From positions 1 through 64,000 of the forward strand of contig NZ_CP052135.1 in assembly GCF_012955605.1 (NCBI RefSeq): DNA of 64,000 bases, written 5' to 3'. Numbering within the stretch: position 1 is the first letter of the stretch; every line of letters starts with the position of its first letter. The stretch is from Bacillus fonticola. Its GTDB lineage: Bacteria; Bacillota; Bacilli; Bacillales; JC228. Both the position numbers and the translations under genes were made by a program. The notes below the pieces were generated by a model, which was not told the origin of the DNA, did not search any database, and saw only the letters and a list, made by a program, of their open reading frames with translations. Below are positions 49,562-59,722 of the stretch, piece by piece.

Positions 49562-49961
49562 TGCTGTAGTAGTTCTACCTCGTTCGTGAAAGACTTCACA
49601 GATTTGCAACAATTGCCTACAGTTACCGTGAAACTCTTTATTCGCAAAAACGTATAACTAGTAGAGAACACCCTTTGGTAATCGAAAGCAATCTTTCATC
49701 CCCAAAAGGAGAGATAAAGTTGTCCAAAGTATACTGAGCCCCATCTTTACCGCACTGGACGTTGGTGTTCTTGTCATCTACCAATATGTCCTTGATCGAT
49801 AGTCCTTAAAGTATTTGACTGCGTGTCACTTTGTCTCAAAACAGGAGTCAATTAAGACGATTCCATGTCAATAGTTTTACAATTTAAAAAAACAACTCGT
49901 AAAGACGTTTCAATTTGTGAGAGTTGTTTATAATGAATAAGAAAAGGGAGGTGATGGCAGC
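49562..49961. other. 400-base gap between disA and yacL
   Basis: No established gene. AAAAGGAGAG at 49704-49713 looks like a ribosome site before TTG 49720, but that frame closes after five codons. In the neighbouring frame 49716-49802 encodes SPIFTALDVGVLVIYQYVLD-like hydrophobic peptide ending in a stop, faintly like Fst-type toxins. AAACAACTC and GAGAGTTGTTT (about 49890-49929) can pair just before yacL, with TATAAT at 49929-49934. Confidence 0.4.
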
Positions 49962-51056
49962 ATGTTAAAGCGAATTGTGCAAGTTTGCTTTCTTATCATG
50001 GGAGGTACACTTGGGATTTTTCTTCTCCCAGCGCTTTTTACATTTGCCAATGTGCAAGAGTTGGTTTGGCTGAATAATTCGTATACCTCAGCCGTATTAG
50101 GTGCAATTATTTTTTACTTTCTTACTCTGTGGGCTGTTGATTATGTCATTGATTTTGTGAAATGGATAGAGGAAGCGCTCATAAAGGCTCCGATTACCGA
50201 TTTGATTTTTGGTAGTGTGGGTCTACTACTTGGATTATTCGTAGCGTTTTTAGTAGGGTATGCGTTAAATACAATTCAAGTCCCAGTTCTAAACACTGTT
50301 GCTCCAATTATTGTGACGTTACTGTTTGGATACCTTGGTTTTCAAGTCGGTTTCAAGAAACGGGACGAGTTATTGAACCTTTTTTCCTTTGCAAAAAATC
50401 AAGGGAAAAGGAAATCGGGTGACGAGGAGAACACGCAGGGTAGAGAAGTACCACACAAGATTTTGGATACGAGTGTTATTATTGATGGACGCATTGCGGA
50501 TATTTGTCAAACGCGTTTTATAGAGGGGACGGTAGTGATTCCGCAGTTTGTGTTGGAAGAACTTCAGCACATCGCTGACTCCTCAGACGTGTTAAAGCGA
50601 AATCGAGGACGTCGTGGGTTGGACATTCTCAACCGAATTCAGAAGGAACTGCCCGTCAATGTTGAAATCTATGAAGGTGATTTTGAAGAGATTCATGAGG
50701 TAGATAGCAAACTTGTGAAGCTTGCTAAGCTCACGGACGGGATTGTTGTGACGAATGACTTTAACCTAAATAAAGTTTGTGACTTACAAGGTGTAGCTGT
50801 TTTAAACATTAATGACTTAGCAAATGCGGTAAAACCGGTTGTGCTTCCCGGTGAAGAAATTAACGTACAAGTCATCAAAGATGGAAAAGAGCAAAACCAA
50901 GGCGTGGCGTATCTAGATGATGGTACGATGATTGTGGTAGAAGAAGGCCGTAATTATATCGGAAAACGGATTGATGTACTCGTGACGAGTGTACTTCAAA
51001 CATCGGCGGGTCGGATGATCTTTGCTAAACCGAAGCTACTAGAAAAGGTATTGTAG
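49962..51056 (+). CDS. yacL: PIN/TRAM domain membrane protein YacL
   Basis: A 364-residue protein with four N-terminal membrane helices (about 5-28, 42-63, 80-101, 107-126), a cytoplasmic PIN-like nuclease domain starting at [14 protein letters not shown] (acidic Asp and the later [14 protein letters not shown]), and a C-terminal TRAM domain with possible RNA binding. The cellular substrate is not known. GGGAGGTGATGGCAGC precedes ATG. Its location between disA and ispD is the B. subtilis order. Confidence 0.94.
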   Translation: MLKRIVQVCFLIMGGTLGIFLLPALFTFANVQELVWLNNSYTSAVLGAIIFYFLTLWAVDYVIDFVKWIEEALIKAPITDLIFGSVGLLLGLFVAFLVGYALNTIQVPVLNTVAPIIVTLLFGYLGFQVGFKKRDELLNLFSFAKNQGKRKSGDEENTQGREVPHKILDTSVIIDGRIADICQTRFIEGTVVIPQFVLEELQHIADSSDVLKRNRGRRGLDILNRIQKELPVNVEIYEGDFEEIHEVDSKLVKLAKLTDGIVVTNDFNLNKVCDLQGVAVLNINDLANAVKPVVLPGEEINVQVIKDGKEQNQGVAYLDDGTMIVVEEGRNYIGKRIDVLVTSVLQTSAGRMIFAKPKLLEKVL

Positions 51057-51089
51057 GTATCGATACACTAGTATCACACAAATAAAAAA

Positions 51090-51110
51090 TTCAGGCGCAT
51101 CACGCTTGAA
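51090..51110 (+). promoter_or_regulatory. Hairpin upstream of ispD
   Basis: TTCAGGCG (51090-51097) pairs with CGCTTGAA (51103-51110, one G-U) over CATCA, shortly before the ispD ribosome site. It has no T run, so it is not a terminator. Confidence 0.45.
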
Positions 51111-51130
51111 GGTCTGTAAGGATGAATGTG

Positions 51131-51838
51131 ATGTCATATACAGTTGTCATTCCAGCAGCCGGGAGAGGAACACGGATGGGAGCAGATGAAAATAAGCTGT
51201 TCCTTCCTCTTTTGGACAAGCCCATTATTGCTTACACGCTTCAAGTGTTCGAAGGTGACAAAGCATGTGATGGAATTGTTCTTGTTGTAAAGGACGAGGA
51301 GCGGGATAGGTTTCTAGAGATTTGTACTACTTATGGAATACAAAAAGTAACTCAGTATGTAGCTGGCGGGAATGAACGTCAAGATAGCGTGATGAAGGGA
51401 GTGCGTGCGATTCAAAACACGTCCTCCCTTGTGTTCGTTCATGACGGGGCAAGACCTTTTGTTCGTAGAAAAACGTTAGAAGAACTCGCAGAAAAAGCAA
51501 CAAATTCAGGAGGCGCGATCGTGGCTGTTCCTGTAAAAGATACGGTCAAAAAGGTGCATGACAACAGGGTAACAGAAACCATAGACCGCGCTTCTTTATG
51601 GGCTGTACAAACACCGCAAGCGTTTCAAATCGGCGTGCTCCTGCGCGCTTACGAATGGGCGGTTGAACACAACTTTTTAGGAACAGATGAGGCTTCTGTT
51701 GTAGAGCAGCTGGGTGTAGACGTCTGTGTAGTAGAAGGGGACTATGAAAATGTTAAAATGACAACGCAAGAAGATCTGATTTACGGCGCAGCCATTCTTG
51801 CAAAACGTCAGGAACAAGAGTCGAAGGAGAAAGGATGA
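51131..51838 (+). CDS. ispD: 2-C-methyl-D-erythritol 4-phosphate cytidylyltransferase
   Basis: IspD couples MEP with CTP in the non-mevalonate isoprenoid pathway. The 235-residue nucleotidyltransferase has the nucleotide-binding [10 protein letters not shown] at residues 7-16, a conserved lysine in NKLFLPL, and VHDGARPFV and TPQAF motifs. ATG 51131 is used, with TAAGGA ten bases upstream; ATG 51122 overlaps it. Its stop overlaps the ispF start by four bases. Confidence 0.96.
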   Translation: MSYTVVIPAAGRGTRMGADENKLFLPLLDKPIIAYTLQVFEGDKACDGIVLVVKDEERDRFLEICTTYGIQKVTQYVAGGNERQDSVMKGVRAIQNTSSLVFVHDGARPFVRRKTLEELAEKATNSGGAIVAVPVKDTVKKVHDNRVTETIDRASLWAVQTPQAFQIGVLLRAYEWAVEHNFLGTDEASVVEQLGVDVCVVEGDYENVKMTTQEDLIYGAAILAKRQEQESKEKG

Positions 51839-52320
51839 ACAATGTGTTTCGGATTGGACAAGGATTTGATGTACATCAATTTGCAGAAGATCGTCCGCTC
51901 ATACTCGGTGGTATACGCATCCCTTATGAGAAGGGGCTTGCCGGACATTCTGATGCGGATGTATTGCTACACACCATTGCAGACGCATGCTTAGGAGCTA
52001 TTGGAGAACGCGATATCGGTAAGCATTTTCCGGATACAGATCCTGCATTTAAAGACGCAGACTCCGCTGTGCTTCTAGAGTATGTGTGGAAGCTCGCCCT
52101 CGAAAAGGGATTTACACTCGGAAATATTGATAGTACGATAATTGCCCAACAGCCAAAAATGGCGCCGTATGTTGATGAAATGGAAGCGCGTATTGCGGAT
52201 ATTTTGCAAGCTGATGTTGCACAAATTAACGTGAAGGCTACTACCACAGAGAGATTAGGATTTCCCGGACGTGGAGAGGGAATTGCCTCCATGGCGGTTG
52301 TCTTACTGATAAAGAAGTAG
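51835..52320 (+). CDS. ispF: 2-C-methyl-D-erythritol 2,4-cyclodiphosphate synthase
   Basis: IspF makes the cyclic diphosphate intermediate of the MEP pathway with loss of CMP. The 161-residue trimeric enzyme has GQGFDVHQF (metal Asp and His), [13 protein letters not shown], and the CDP-binding [15 protein letters not shown] near the end. It is coupled to ispD by a four-base ATGA overlap; the intermediate IspE gene is elsewhere (in B. subtilis it lies in the segment missing from this window). Confidence 0.97.
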   Translation: MNNVFRIGQGFDVHQFAEDRPLILGGIRIPYEKGLAGHSDADVLLHTIADACLGAIGERDIGKHFPDTDPAFKDADSAVLLEYVWKLALEKGFTLGNIDSTIIAQQPKMAPYVDEMEARIADILQADVAQINVKATTTERLGFPGRGEGIASMAVVLLIKK

Positions 52321-52388
52321 CGGTGACTTTTTTTGCTAGAGAGTGCATGGTAAGATAAGACGGATAAAAGAATAAGGGGGACCTTTTG

Positions 52389-53852
52389 ATGGCACAAGAC
52401 ATCCGCGTGCGTTATGCACCGAGCCCGACTGGTCATTTACATATTGGAAACGCCCGTACAGCACTGTTTAATTACTTATTTGCCCGTAGTCAAAACGGGA
52501 AATTTATAATTCGGATTGAAGACACGGATAAGAAGCGCAACATTGAGGGGGGCGAAGAGAGTCAGCTTCACCATTTAAAGTGGCTTGGTATCGATTGGGA
52601 CGAGAGTGTGGATGTAGGTGGAGATTATGGGCCGTATCGTCAATCGGAACGGAATAATCGTTATGAGGAATTGTACAAACAACTACTTGAAGAAAAGAAA
52701 GCGTATTACTGCTACTGTACCGAAGAAGAGCTAGAAGCGGAGCGGGAAGCACAACAAGCACGTGGGGAAATGCCGCGTTACTCGAACAAGTGTCGCCACT
52801 TGTCCGATCAGGAGCAAAGCAAACTACGTGCAGAAGGTCGCAAGCCAAGCGTTCGTTTCCTCGTACCCGCAGGAAAAGTATACCGCTTTGATGATATTGT
52901 CAAAGGGGATGTATCGTTCGAAGCAGATGGAATTGGTGACTTTGTCATTGTGAAAAAAGATGGGACACCGACTTACAACTTTGCAGTAGCTGCAGACGAT
53001 CACGATATGAAGATTTCTCACGTATTGCGAGGCGACGATCATATTTCTAACACACCGAAGCAAATGATGGTGTATGAGGCGTTTGGTTGGGATGTTCCAG
53101 TTTTTGGTCACATGACGTTGATCGTGAATGAATCCAGGAAGAAGCTGAGTAAACGGGACGAGTCTATTATCCAATTTATTGAGCAATATAAAGAACTTGG
53201 ATACTTACCTGATGCCCTTTTTAACTTTATAGCGCTCCTTGGTTGGTCACCAGTGGGAGAAGAGGAGATCTTCAGCCCTTCTCAATTCGTTGAAATTTTC
53301 GATCCAGCTCGTCTTTCGCGTTCTCCAGCTCTTTTTGACACACAGAAGCTGACATGGATGAACAATCAATATATGAAAGAGTTGGGCCTAGACAAAGTAG
53401 TGGAGTTGGCATTGCCACATTTAGTGAAGGTGGGACGTGTGTCAGAAACTCCATCGGATGAAGAGGCAACGTGGACCCGACAATTGATTGGTTTGTACCA
53501 GGAGCAAATGAGCTTCGGTGCGGAAATTGTGGAGCTGTCGGAGTTGTTTTTTAAAGAGCAAATCGAGTATGATGAAGAAGCGAAAGAGGTTCTTTCTGGT
53601 GAGCAGGTGCCAGAAGTACTCGCTACTTTTGCGAAGCAGCTAGTAAAGGTAGAAGTGTTTGAAGCGCAAGCGATTAAAAAAGCGATTAAAGCTGTCCAAA
53701 AAGAGACGGGTCACAAAGGCAAACAATTGTTCATGCCGATCCGTGTGGCGACAACAGGTCAAACACACGGACCAGAGCTTCCAAATGCTATTGAACTTCT
53801 AGGTCAAGAGATTGTGCAAAAGCGATTAGCTGCGGCAACGCAAACCGTGTAA
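52389..53852 (+). CDS. gltX: Glutamyl-tRNA synthetase
   Basis: Charges tRNA-Glu and, in Bacillus, also tRNA-Gln for later amidation. The 487-residue class I enzyme has the HIGH-type motif HLHIGNA at residues 15-21 and the KMSKS-type KLSKRDES near 253. A cysteine pair region [13 protein letters not shown] is visible in the connective domain. AAGGGGGA lies seven bases before the ATG; a TTG three bases upstream is not preferred. No T-box leader precedes it. Confidence 0.97.
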   Translation: MAQDIRVRYAPSPTGHLHIGNARTALFNYLFARSQNGKFIIRIEDTDKKRNIEGGEESQLHHLKWLGIDWDESVDVGGDYGPYRQSERNNRYEELYKQLLEEKKAYYCYCTEEELEAEREAQQARGEMPRYSNKCRHLSDQEQSKLRAEGRKPSVRFLVPAGKVYRFDDIVKGDVSFEADGIGDFVIVKKDGTPTYNFAVAADDHDMKISHVLRGDDHISNTPKQMMVYEAFGWDVPVFGHMTLIVNESRKKLSKRDESIIQFIEQYKELGYLPDALFNFIALLGWSPVGEEEIFSPSQFVEIFDPARLSRSPALFDTQKLTWMNNQYMKELGLDKVVELALPHLVKVGRVSETPSDEEATWTRQLIGLYQEQMSFGAEIVELSELFFKEQIEYDEEAKEVLSGEQVPEVLATFAKQLVKVEVFEAQAIKKAIKAVQKETGHKGKQLFMPIRVATTGQTHGPELPNAIELLGQEIVQKRLAAATQTV

Positions 53853-54239
53853 ACATTTGACCGATTCGTGAATATAGTAACCAACATAAATAAATGAAAG
53901 CTGCTTTCGTATTCTTTGTTGTTTTTACTAAACAGTTATCCCATGATGTGACATACTGCTGTGTTGATTTCCGCTGCAGGCGGACGCTTTCCGCTCCAAT
54001 CAACGAACAGATAGTGGTTTGCAAGATTCCCTTATTAAGTGTTGAGTTCAGTACAAACAAGGAAATGTATGTGCACTTTTGAAATGCAATCAGTATCTTT
54101 CGTACGATGTATTTTCAAAACTAGCGTAGTGTATTTCCGGAGCGATATTTAGCAACATGAATTTGCAGTATGTCGCATCATATAGCTATTGTGCAATGAG
54201 ACTCCATGAAAAAAGCAACAATCTTTTAGAAAACAGCCT
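53853..54239. other. Gap between gltX and the cysteine T-box
   Basis: About 390 bases with no gene. It holds a 42-base repeat remnant at 53963-54004 and a weak candidate promoter (TTGCAG 54163-54168, TATTGT 54187-54192) for the cysE leader. Confidence 0.4.
53963..54004. repeat. Remnant of a Bacillaceae intergenic inverted-repeat element
   Basis: GTTGATT (53963-53969) and AATCAAC (53998-54004) are perfect inverted ends enclosing TCCGCTGCAGGCGGACGC and TTTCCGCTCC. This is the end sequence of a longer intergenic repeat I recall as common in Bacillus genomes, in which CCGCCTG...GCGGAAATCAAC is followed by a GC-rich core; here the core seems deleted. Recognition is from memory. Confidence 0.6.
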
Positions 54240-54517
54240 TAATATAAGAACGTTTGACGAAGGAGAAGTACGTAGATGATGCTTTGTAAAGAGAGAACCT
54301 CCACCGGCTGAAAGGGGTTCAGAGCCACTCGTATACGGAAATGCACCTTCAGAGTCTCTTCTTGAAACACCTTGTTCTTGGTGAAGTAGGGAGGAGCGGC
54401 ACCGGCCGTTATCCGATTGGAAAGTAGTAAGAATCTTTGTGGGATTTTTACAAGCAGAGTGGAACCGCGCCATCACGCCTCTGCCCGTCAAAGCACGGGT
54501 GGAGGCGTTTTTTGTGT
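54240..54517 (+). promoter_or_regulatory. Cysteine T-box riboswitch of cysE-cysS
   Basis: The T-box AGAGTGGAACCGCG is at 54456-54469. The terminator alternative pairs ACGCCTC with GAGGCGT around an inner CCCGT/ACGGG stem (54475-54510), followed by TTTTTT. A cysteine codon TGC at 54342-54344 (GAAATGCACC) sits where the specifier is expected. Uncharged tRNA-Cys should promote readthrough into cysE and cysS. Confidence 0.93.
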
Positions 54518-54608
54518 GGAGCCTTTTAGCAGCTTGATTTTATGAAAGTAGAAACATGTTCATACTGAAAAATACAGGAATATGGCAAAGCTTGAAGGAG
54601 GGATACTT

Positions 54609-55325
54609 GTGTGGAGCACGATAAGGGAAGATGTTCAGGCAGTTTTTGAGCGTGACCCTGCAGCACGTCATTTGCTAGAAGTAGTTTTAACATACTCTGG
54701 ACTTCACGCTATTTGGGCACACCGACTAGCTCATGGACTATTCAAGAGACGGCTCTACTTTTTAGCACGACTCATTTCACAAGTTTCACGGTTTTTTACC
54801 GGTATTGAAATTCATCCAGGCGCCAAAATCGGCAAAGGCTTTTTTATAGATCATGGTATGGGTGTTGTCATTGGGGAAACATGTGAGATTGGCGATTACG
54901 TGACCGTTTTTCAAGGCGTCACGCTAGGTGGTACTGGGAAAGAAAAGGGAAAGCGTCACCCAACTATTAAGGATCACGCGCTCATTGCGACAGGTGCCAA
55001 AGTGTTAGGGTCTATTACGATCGGTACTTATTCAAAAGTAGGAGCGGGTTCTGTCGTGTTAAAGGATGTCCCGTCAAATTGTACGGTGGTAGGAATTCCG
55101 GGAAAAGTTGTGATACAGGATGGTGTACGTATTACGGAGAACTTTGACCACTGTAATATGCCAGACCCAGTTCAGGATAAGTTTGTGGAGTTAGAAGCAG
55201 AGATTCAACGTTTACAAGAAGAAGTGGCAGTGACAAAGAGAGAGGTAGAAAGGAGTTTGTCAGCTTATGACGATTCAGATGTACAACACATTGACAAGAA
55301 CAAAAGAGCCGTTTCGTCCGATTGA
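54609..55325 (+). CDS. cysE: Serine O-acetyltransferase
   Basis: CysE acetylates serine with acetyl-CoA, the first step to cysteine. The 238-residue protein has the N-terminal helical domain and a left-handed beta-helix of hexapeptide repeats ([40 protein letters not shown]), with the catalytic His in FIDHG. GTG at 54609 is used, six bases after GAAGGAGGG. The C-terminal tail beyond about residue 195 is coiled-coil-like and charged, and its last 59 bases overlap cysS. Confidence 0.95.
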   Translation: MWSTIREDVQAVFERDPAARHLLEVVLTYSGLHAIWAHRLAHGLFKRRLYFLARLISQVSRFFTGIEIHPGAKIGKGFFIDHGMGVVIGETCEIGDYVTVFQGVTLGGTGKEKGKRHPTIKDHALIATGAKVLGSITIGTYSKVGAGSVVLKDVPSNCTVVGIPGKVVIQDGVRITENFDHCNMPDPVQDKFVELEAEIQRLQEEVAVTKREVERSLSAYDDSDVQHIDKNKRAVSSD

Positions 55326-56667
55326 AGAAGGAAAAGTAAAGATGTACGTATGTGGTCCTACTGTGTACAACTATATTCACATCGGTAATGCACGTCCGGC
55401 TATAGTGTTTGATACAGTTCGCAAATATTTAATATATCGAGGGTACGACGTGCAGTTTGTATCGAACTTTACGGATGTGGATGATAAATTAATCCGGGCA
55501 GCTAAAGAGATTGGTGAAGACGTGCCTGCTGTAGCCGACCGCTTTATTGCTGCTTATCATGAGGACGTAGGTACACTAGGCTGCACGGTTGCCGATGCCC
55601 ACCCTCGCGTTATGGAAAACATGGGTATCATCATCGAGTTCATTCAAGCACTCATAGATAAAGACTTTGCCTACGAATCTGGTGGTGACGTGTATTACCG
55701 CACACGGAAATTCGATGGATACGGAAAGCTTTCGCACCAATCTATCGATGAGCTTAAGGTAGGGGCTCGTATCGAAGCAGGCGAACAGAAAGAAGACACG
55801 CTCGATTTCACTCTATGGAAAGCAGCTAAGGAAGGAGAGATTTCGTGGGAAAGCCCCTGGGGTGAAGGGCGCCCAGGCTGGCACATCGAATGCTCGGCAA
55901 TGGTGAAGAAATATCTTGGGGATACGATCGACATCCACGCTGGAGGGCAAGATTTGGCGTTTCCTCATCATGAGAATGAGATCGCTCAAACAGAGGCATT
56001 GACTGGGAAATCGTTCGCTAACTACTGGTTACACAACGGGTATATCAACATCGACAATGAGAAAATGTCTAAATCACTCGGAAACTTTGTCCTTGTGCAT
56101 GACATTTTGAAGCATCATGACCCACAAGTGTTACGCTTTTTTATGTTGAGTGTCCATTACCGTCATCCGATTAACTACTCTGAAGCCCTTTTGCAAGATA
56201 CGAAGCAAGCCTTTGAACGTTTACAAACTGCGTACAGTAATGTTTTGCAACGGTTAGACAGCTCTATAGACTTGGCTGAAGATGCTTCCTATTGGACAGA
56301 GAAAATAAATGAATTAGAAAAACGCTTTGTGCTTGAGATGGACGATGACTTTAATACGGCAAATGCCATTTCGGTACTCTTTGACCTTGCAAAACTTGCC
56401 AATCTTTATACACGTGAAGACAATACAAACGTGCGTGTATTACAGCAACTCATTCATAAATTCGACGAGTTCACAGGCGTGCTCGGGTTTTCTGTAAAGC
56501 GTGTTGAATCACTGTTAGATGAGGAAATTGAAGCGTTGTTGGATGAGCGTGTGCAAGCACGGAAAGATCGCAACTTTGCTCGTGCCGATGAAATTCGTGA
56601 CCAATTAAAAGGCTTAAACATTTTGCTGGAAGACACCGCACAAGGCACGCGTTGGAAGAGAGGATAA
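55267..56667 (+). CDS. cysS: Cysteinyl-tRNA synthetase
   Basis: Charges tRNA-Cys. The 466 residues match the B. subtilis length. Class I motifs: [11 protein letters not shown] (HIGH type) and KMSKSLGNF; zinc ligands appear in MYVCGPTVY (Cys28), WHIECSAM and [15 protein letters not shown] lies about 11 bases upstream within cysE, and the genes overlap by 59 bases in different frames. Controlled together with cysE by the T-box. Confidence 0.97.
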   Translation: MTIQMYNTLTRTKEPFRPIEEGKVKMYVCGPTVYNYIHIGNARPAIVFDTVRKYLIYRGYDVQFVSNFTDVDDKLIRAAKEIGEDVPAVADRFIAAYHEDVGTLGCTVADAHPRVMENMGIIIEFIQALIDKDFAYESGGDVYYRTRKFDGYGKLSHQSIDELKVGARIEAGEQKEDTLDFTLWKAAKEGEISWESPWGEGRPGWHIECSAMVKKYLGDTIDIHAGGQDLAFPHHENEIAQTEALTGKSFANYWLHNGYINIDNEKMSKSLGNFVLVHDILKHHDPQVLRFFMLSVHYRHPINYSEALLQDTKQAFERLQTAYSNVLQRLDSSIDLAEDASYWTEKINELEKRFVLEMDDDFNTANAISVLFDLAKLANLYTREDNTNVRVLQQLIHKFDEFTGVLGFSVKRVESLLDEEIEALLDERVQARKDRNFARADEIRDQLKGLNILLEDTAQGTRWKRG

Positions 56668-56672
56668 TGAGT

Positions 56673-57101
56673 ATGGAATTTTCCACTTCGCTTCCGACTA
56701 TAGATGCGAAGCAACTGAATGGATTGACGCTAGCTTATATGGGTGACGCTGTTTACGAATGGTACGTGCGTCACCATTTGCTTAGCCATCATACGTACAA
56801 GCCTAATATTTTGCATAAAAAGGCAGTGGGCTATGTGTCTGCGAAGGCGCAAGCGACCATCGTTCAACGTTTAAAGAGTGCAGAGGTACTTACGGAGCAA
56901 GAGATGGCCGTATATAAGCGAGGGCGCAATACGACGAGTCATACGGTTCCGAAAAACACGTCTGTACAAGTTTACAGAGAAGCGACTGGATTCGAAGCGC
57001 TCATTGGCTATCATTATCTACAACAAAATAGCGCAAGATTGCAGGAGTTACTTAAGATGAGCTGTGAATTTATTGAAGATGAGAGGAGGAAATTGTCGTG
57101 A
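56673..57101 (+). CDS. mrnC: Mini-ribonuclease III
   Basis: Mini-III processes both ends of 23S rRNA precursors, the helix formed by the 23S flanks seen in this window. The 142-residue protein has the RNase III catalytic core without the dsRNA-binding domain: LTLAYMGDAVYEWYVRHHL with the acidic Asp and later FEALIGYHYL. ATG 56673 is preferred since AGAGAGGA lies eight bases upstream; ATG 56667 is too close. Confidence 0.95.
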   Translation: MEFSTSLPTIDAKQLNGLTLAYMGDAVYEWYVRHHLLSHHTYKPNILHKKAVGYVSAKAQATIVQRLKSAEVLTEQEMAVYKRGRNTTSHTVPKNTSVQVYREATGFEALIGYHYLQQNSARLQELLKMSCEFIEDERRKLS

Positions 57102-57838
57102 AGGCAGGATGGATTTATGGCAAAAATACAGTGTTAGAGGCACTTAGAAAAAATGAAACAGTTGACAAGGTATATGTGGCTGAAGGTGCACAAAGAGGAA
57201 CGAATCAAACCATTATGAATGCAGCGAAAGACCGGGGAATTCGAGTAGAGGTCGTGCCGAAACAAAAGCTTAACGCTATGACTGATATTCCTCACCAAGG
57301 AGTGGCGGCACAAATCGCAGCTTACGAGTATGCAGAGCTAGATGACTTGTTTGCGGTGGCTCAGGAGCGAGGAGAGGATCCCTTTTTCCTCATTTTGGAT
57401 GAGGTGGAAGATCCGCATAATTTAGGCTCTATGCTTCGGACAGCAGACTGTACTGGGGTACATGGCATTATTATTCCGAAGCGAAGAGCGGTTGGACTTA
57501 CCGCAACCGTTGCGAAGGCCTCAACAGGAGCTATAGAACACGTCAAAGTCGCTCGCGTGACGAATATAGCTAGAACGATTGAAGAGTTACAGCAATCTGG
57601 GGTGTGGATTGCAGGCACAGACGCGACAGGCAATACCGATTTTCGACAAATGGATGGTACGATGCCGCTTGCTCTAGTGATCGGCAGTGAAGGGAAGGGA
57701 ATGAGTCGCCTCGTACGGGAAAAATGCGATTTTCTCATTTCTTTACCGATGACAGGTCACGTTACGTCATTGAATGCTTCCGTTGCGGGGGCTCTCGTGA
57801 TGTATGAAGTGTATAGGAAGCGACACCCCGTTGGCTAA
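57098..57838 (+). CDS. rlmB: 23S rRNA 2'-O-methyltransferase RlmB (SpoU family)
   Basis: RlmB methylates the ribose of a guanosine in the 23S peptidyl-transferase region; SPOUT-type knot enzyme. The 246 residues have the N-terminal RNA-binding domain (IYGKNTVLEAL) and the knot motifs EVEDPHNLGSMLRTAD, IGSEGKGMSRLV and LPMTGHVTSLNASVAGAL. GTG start after AGAGGAGGAAATTGTC, overlapping the mrnC stop by four bases. Confidence 0.96.
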   Translation: MKAGWIYGKNTVLEALRKNETVDKVYVAEGAQRGTNQTIMNAAKDRGIRVEVVPKQKLNAMTDIPHQGVAAQIAAYEYAELDDLFAVAQERGEDPFFLILDEVEDPHNLGSMLRTADCTGVHGIIIPKRRAVGLTATVAKASTGAIEHVKVARVTNIARTIEELQQSGVWIAGTDATGNTDFRQMDGTMPLALVIGSEGKGMSRLVREKCDFLISLPMTGHVTSLNASVAGALVMYEVYRKRHPVG

Positions 57839-58355
57839 GGAAAAAGAAGAGATTTTGCTGGTAGATGGGTACAACATTATCGGCGCTTGGCCTACATTAC
57901 GGAGTCTGAAGGAAAAAGGATTAGAAGAATCCCGCAATGAACTGATTCAACAAATGACCGAATATCAAGCGTATACAGGACAGCGCGTGATGATCGTTTT
58001 TGATGCTTATGGTGTAAAGGGATTAGAGCGAAAAATAAGGTCTGGTCGTGTAGACGTACTATTTACCCGGGAAAAAGAAACCGCTGATGAACGTATTGAA
58101 AAGCTGGCGGTAGAGCTCCAATCGATTCGTACACAGGTTTATGTAGCCACGTCAGACTTCACGGAGCAGTGGTCGGTTTTTGGGCAAGGGGCACTACGGA
58201 AATCAGCTCGTGAGCTACTTCGAGAAGTGGAAACGATTCAAGGTGGTATTCGCAAAAGTGTCGAGCGAACCCAACGATCAAGACCGCAATCCAAGATCCA
58301 ACTTAGTAATGAAGTGGCAGAAATTTTCGAAAAGTGGCGAAGAGGAGACCGATAA
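57831..58355 (+). CDS. rae1: NYN-domain ribosome-associated endonuclease Rae1 (YacP)
   Basis: Rae1 is an A-site endoribonuclease that cuts mRNA within translating ribosomes. The 174-residue PIN-like NYN domain starts LLVDGYNIIGAWP with the metal-binding Asp, followed by IVFDAYGVKG, ETADERIEKLA and VATSDFTEQWSVFG, all family marks, ending EKWRRGDR. The start taken is TTG 57831, overlapping the rlmB stop by eight bases; ATG 57804 is a longer alternative lacking homology. Confidence 0.93.
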   Translation: MAKEKEEILLVDGYNIIGAWPTLRSLKEKGLEESRNELIQQMTEYQAYTGQRVMIVFDAYGVKGLERKIRSGRVDVLFTREKETADERIEKLAVELQSIRTQVYVATSDFTEQWSVFGQGALRKSARELLREVETIQGGIRKSVERTQRSRPQSKIQLSNEVAEIFEKWRRGDR

Positions 58356-58359
58356 GCGG

Positions 58360-58389
58360 TTGACGTTAGAAAATTATGTACAGTATAAT
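58360..58389 (+). promoter_or_regulatory. sigH promoter
   Basis: TTGACG (58360-58365), 18-base spacer, TATAAT (58384-58389), between rae1 and sigH. In B. subtilis sigH has its own, AbrB-controlled promoter. Confidence 0.8.
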
Positions 58390-58422
58390 AATTCTATCTA
58401 GTGCGTTTCGGAGGGATTCTTA

Positions 58423-59067
58423 GTGCCTATACACATCGAAGGAGAAACGAGCTTGGAAACTATGGAAGATGAGAAAGTCGTGGAGCGTGTGCATGAAGGG
58501 GATCACGATGCCTTAGACTACTTGATTCGAAAATACCGCAACTTTGTTCGTGCAAAGGCGCGTTCTTATTTTCTGATTGGTGCAGATAAGGAAGATATCA
58601 TCCAAGAAGGTATGATTGGCTTATACAAAGCAATACGTGATTTTCAAGGAGACAAGCTTTCGTCGTTCAAAGCATTTGCAGAACTGTGTATTACTCGCCA
58701 AATTATTACCGCGATTAAAACCGCCACTCGTCAAAAGCATATCCCTTTAAATTCTTATGTTTCATTGGACAAGCCTATTTACGATGAAGAATCCGACCGA
58801 ACACTTATGGACGTGTTAACGGGGACGAAGCAATCGGACCCGGAAGAAATTATCATACATCAGGAAGAATTTGATCATATTGAAGTGAAGATGTCTGAGC
58901 TCCTTAGTGATCTGGAACAAAAAGTTTTATCACGTTATTTAGACGGCCAGTCCTATCAAGAGATTTCTCATGAGTTAGACCGTCACGTGAAATCGATTGA
59001 TAACGCACTACAACGGGTGAAGAGAAAACTAGAGCGGTACTTGGAAGTCAGAGAAGTAGTCAGGTAG
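58423..59067 (+). CDS. sigH: RNA polymerase sigma-H factor
   Basis: Sigma-H directs early sporulation and stationary-phase genes. The 214 residues show region 2 (DALDYLIRKYRNFVRAKA, DIIQEGMIGLYKAIRDF) and region 4 (LDGQSYQEISHELDRHVKSI) of a small sigma-70 factor. GTG start, seven bases after GGAGGG. It is very close to B. subtilis SigH in the promoter-recognition parts. Own promoter at 58360. Confidence 0.97.
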   Translation: MPIHIEGETSLETMEDEKVVERVHEGDHDALDYLIRKYRNFVRAKARSYFLIGADKEDIIQEGMIGLYKAIRDFQGDKLSSFKAFAELCITRQIITAIKTATRQKHIPLNSYVSLDKPIYDEESDRTLMDVLTGTKQSDPEEIIIHQEEFDHIEVKMSELLSDLEQKVLSRYLDGQSYQEISHELDRHVKSIDNALQRVKRKLERYLEVREVVR

Positions 59068-59156
59068 TCGTTGTGCAGCACAACCGCGACCGTTCGGTAT
59101 AGGTTGTTCTATGTGTCTTACGTAATGTGCGACTTCATTCCTGTTTTCTAGTCTCA

Positions 59157-59185
59157 TTGACAGGGTTGTACGTGCGTGATAAAGT
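59157..59185 (+). promoter_or_regulatory. rpmGB-secE promoter
   Basis: TTGACA (59157-59162), 17-base spacer, TAAAGT (59180-59185), 40 bases before rpmGB. Confidence 0.8.
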
Positions 59186-59224
59186 TTACTAGACGTAGAC
59201 CCTACAGATGGGGATGAGAAAAAT

Positions 59225-59371
59225 ATGCGCAAGAAAGTAACGTTAGCGTGCAGCGACTGTGGTTCACGGAATTACTCTACTGAACAACGTCGAGATGCAA
59301 CCGAACGTCTTGAGATAAAAAAGTATTGCAAAACGTGTAGCGCTCACACTATGCACCGTACTACAAAGTAA
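59225..59371 (+). CDS. rpmGB: Ribosomal protein L33, zinc-binding type
   Basis: A 48-residue large-subunit protein, [17 protein letters not shown] to HTMHRTTK. The two CxxC pairs (CSDC and CKTC) mark the zinc-containing form, so this is not the zinc-independent paralogue used under zinc shortage. Its place before secE matches B. subtilis rpmGB. Confidence 0.95.
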   Translation: MRKKVTLACSDCGSRNYSTEQRRDATERLEIKKYCKTCSAHTMHRTTK

Positions 59372-59400
59372 CGCAATTTGTAAAGCTGGAGGGTCTTTTC

Positions 59401-59580
59401 ATGCAACGCATCGTCGGTTTCTTTCAAGGTGTCGGCCGTGAGATGGGAAAGGTAAGCTGGCCTAAACGGAAAGAGCTTACTCGTTACACCATCACCGTAT
59501 TAGCGACAGTTATTATTATGACTTTATTCTTTTCGGTTCTTGACATTGGATTTACTGCACTATTTGACACGATTCGCTGA
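59401..59580 (+). CDS. secE: Preprotein translocase subunit SecE
   Basis: SecE clamps SecY in the Sec translocon. The 59-residue single-span Bacillus type has the amphipathic GVGREMGKVSWPKRKELTRY and one membrane helix (ITVLATVIIMTLFFSVLDIG). GGAGGG precedes the ATG, 29 bases after rpmGB. Confidence 0.96.
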   Translation: MQRIVGFFQGVGREMGKVSWPKRKELTRYTITVLATVIIMTLFFSVLDIGFTALFDTIR

Positions 59581-59627
59581 ATAGCGTGACGCTTGTTATG
59601 GAATAATGGTAAAGCATACCAACAAAT

Positions 59628-59650
59628 AAAGCCCGTTTAACGGGTTTTTT
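59628..59650 (+). terminator. Terminator after secE
   Basis: AAAGCCCG and CGGGTTT with a TTTAA loop, then TTT; placed between secE and nusG, where B. subtilis has close coupling. Confidence 0.75.
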
Positions 59651-59722
59651 CATTGTGTAAACATTTTACCTAATAGAATGAGATACAGCAGATGTTGTTA
59701 CATTAAGGGAGGGAAGGAACAC

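Noticed and set aside
53894-54082. A 62-codon plus-strand frame between gltX and cysE
   Set aside because: It runs through the inverted-repeat remnant, has no ribosome site and no protein-like features.
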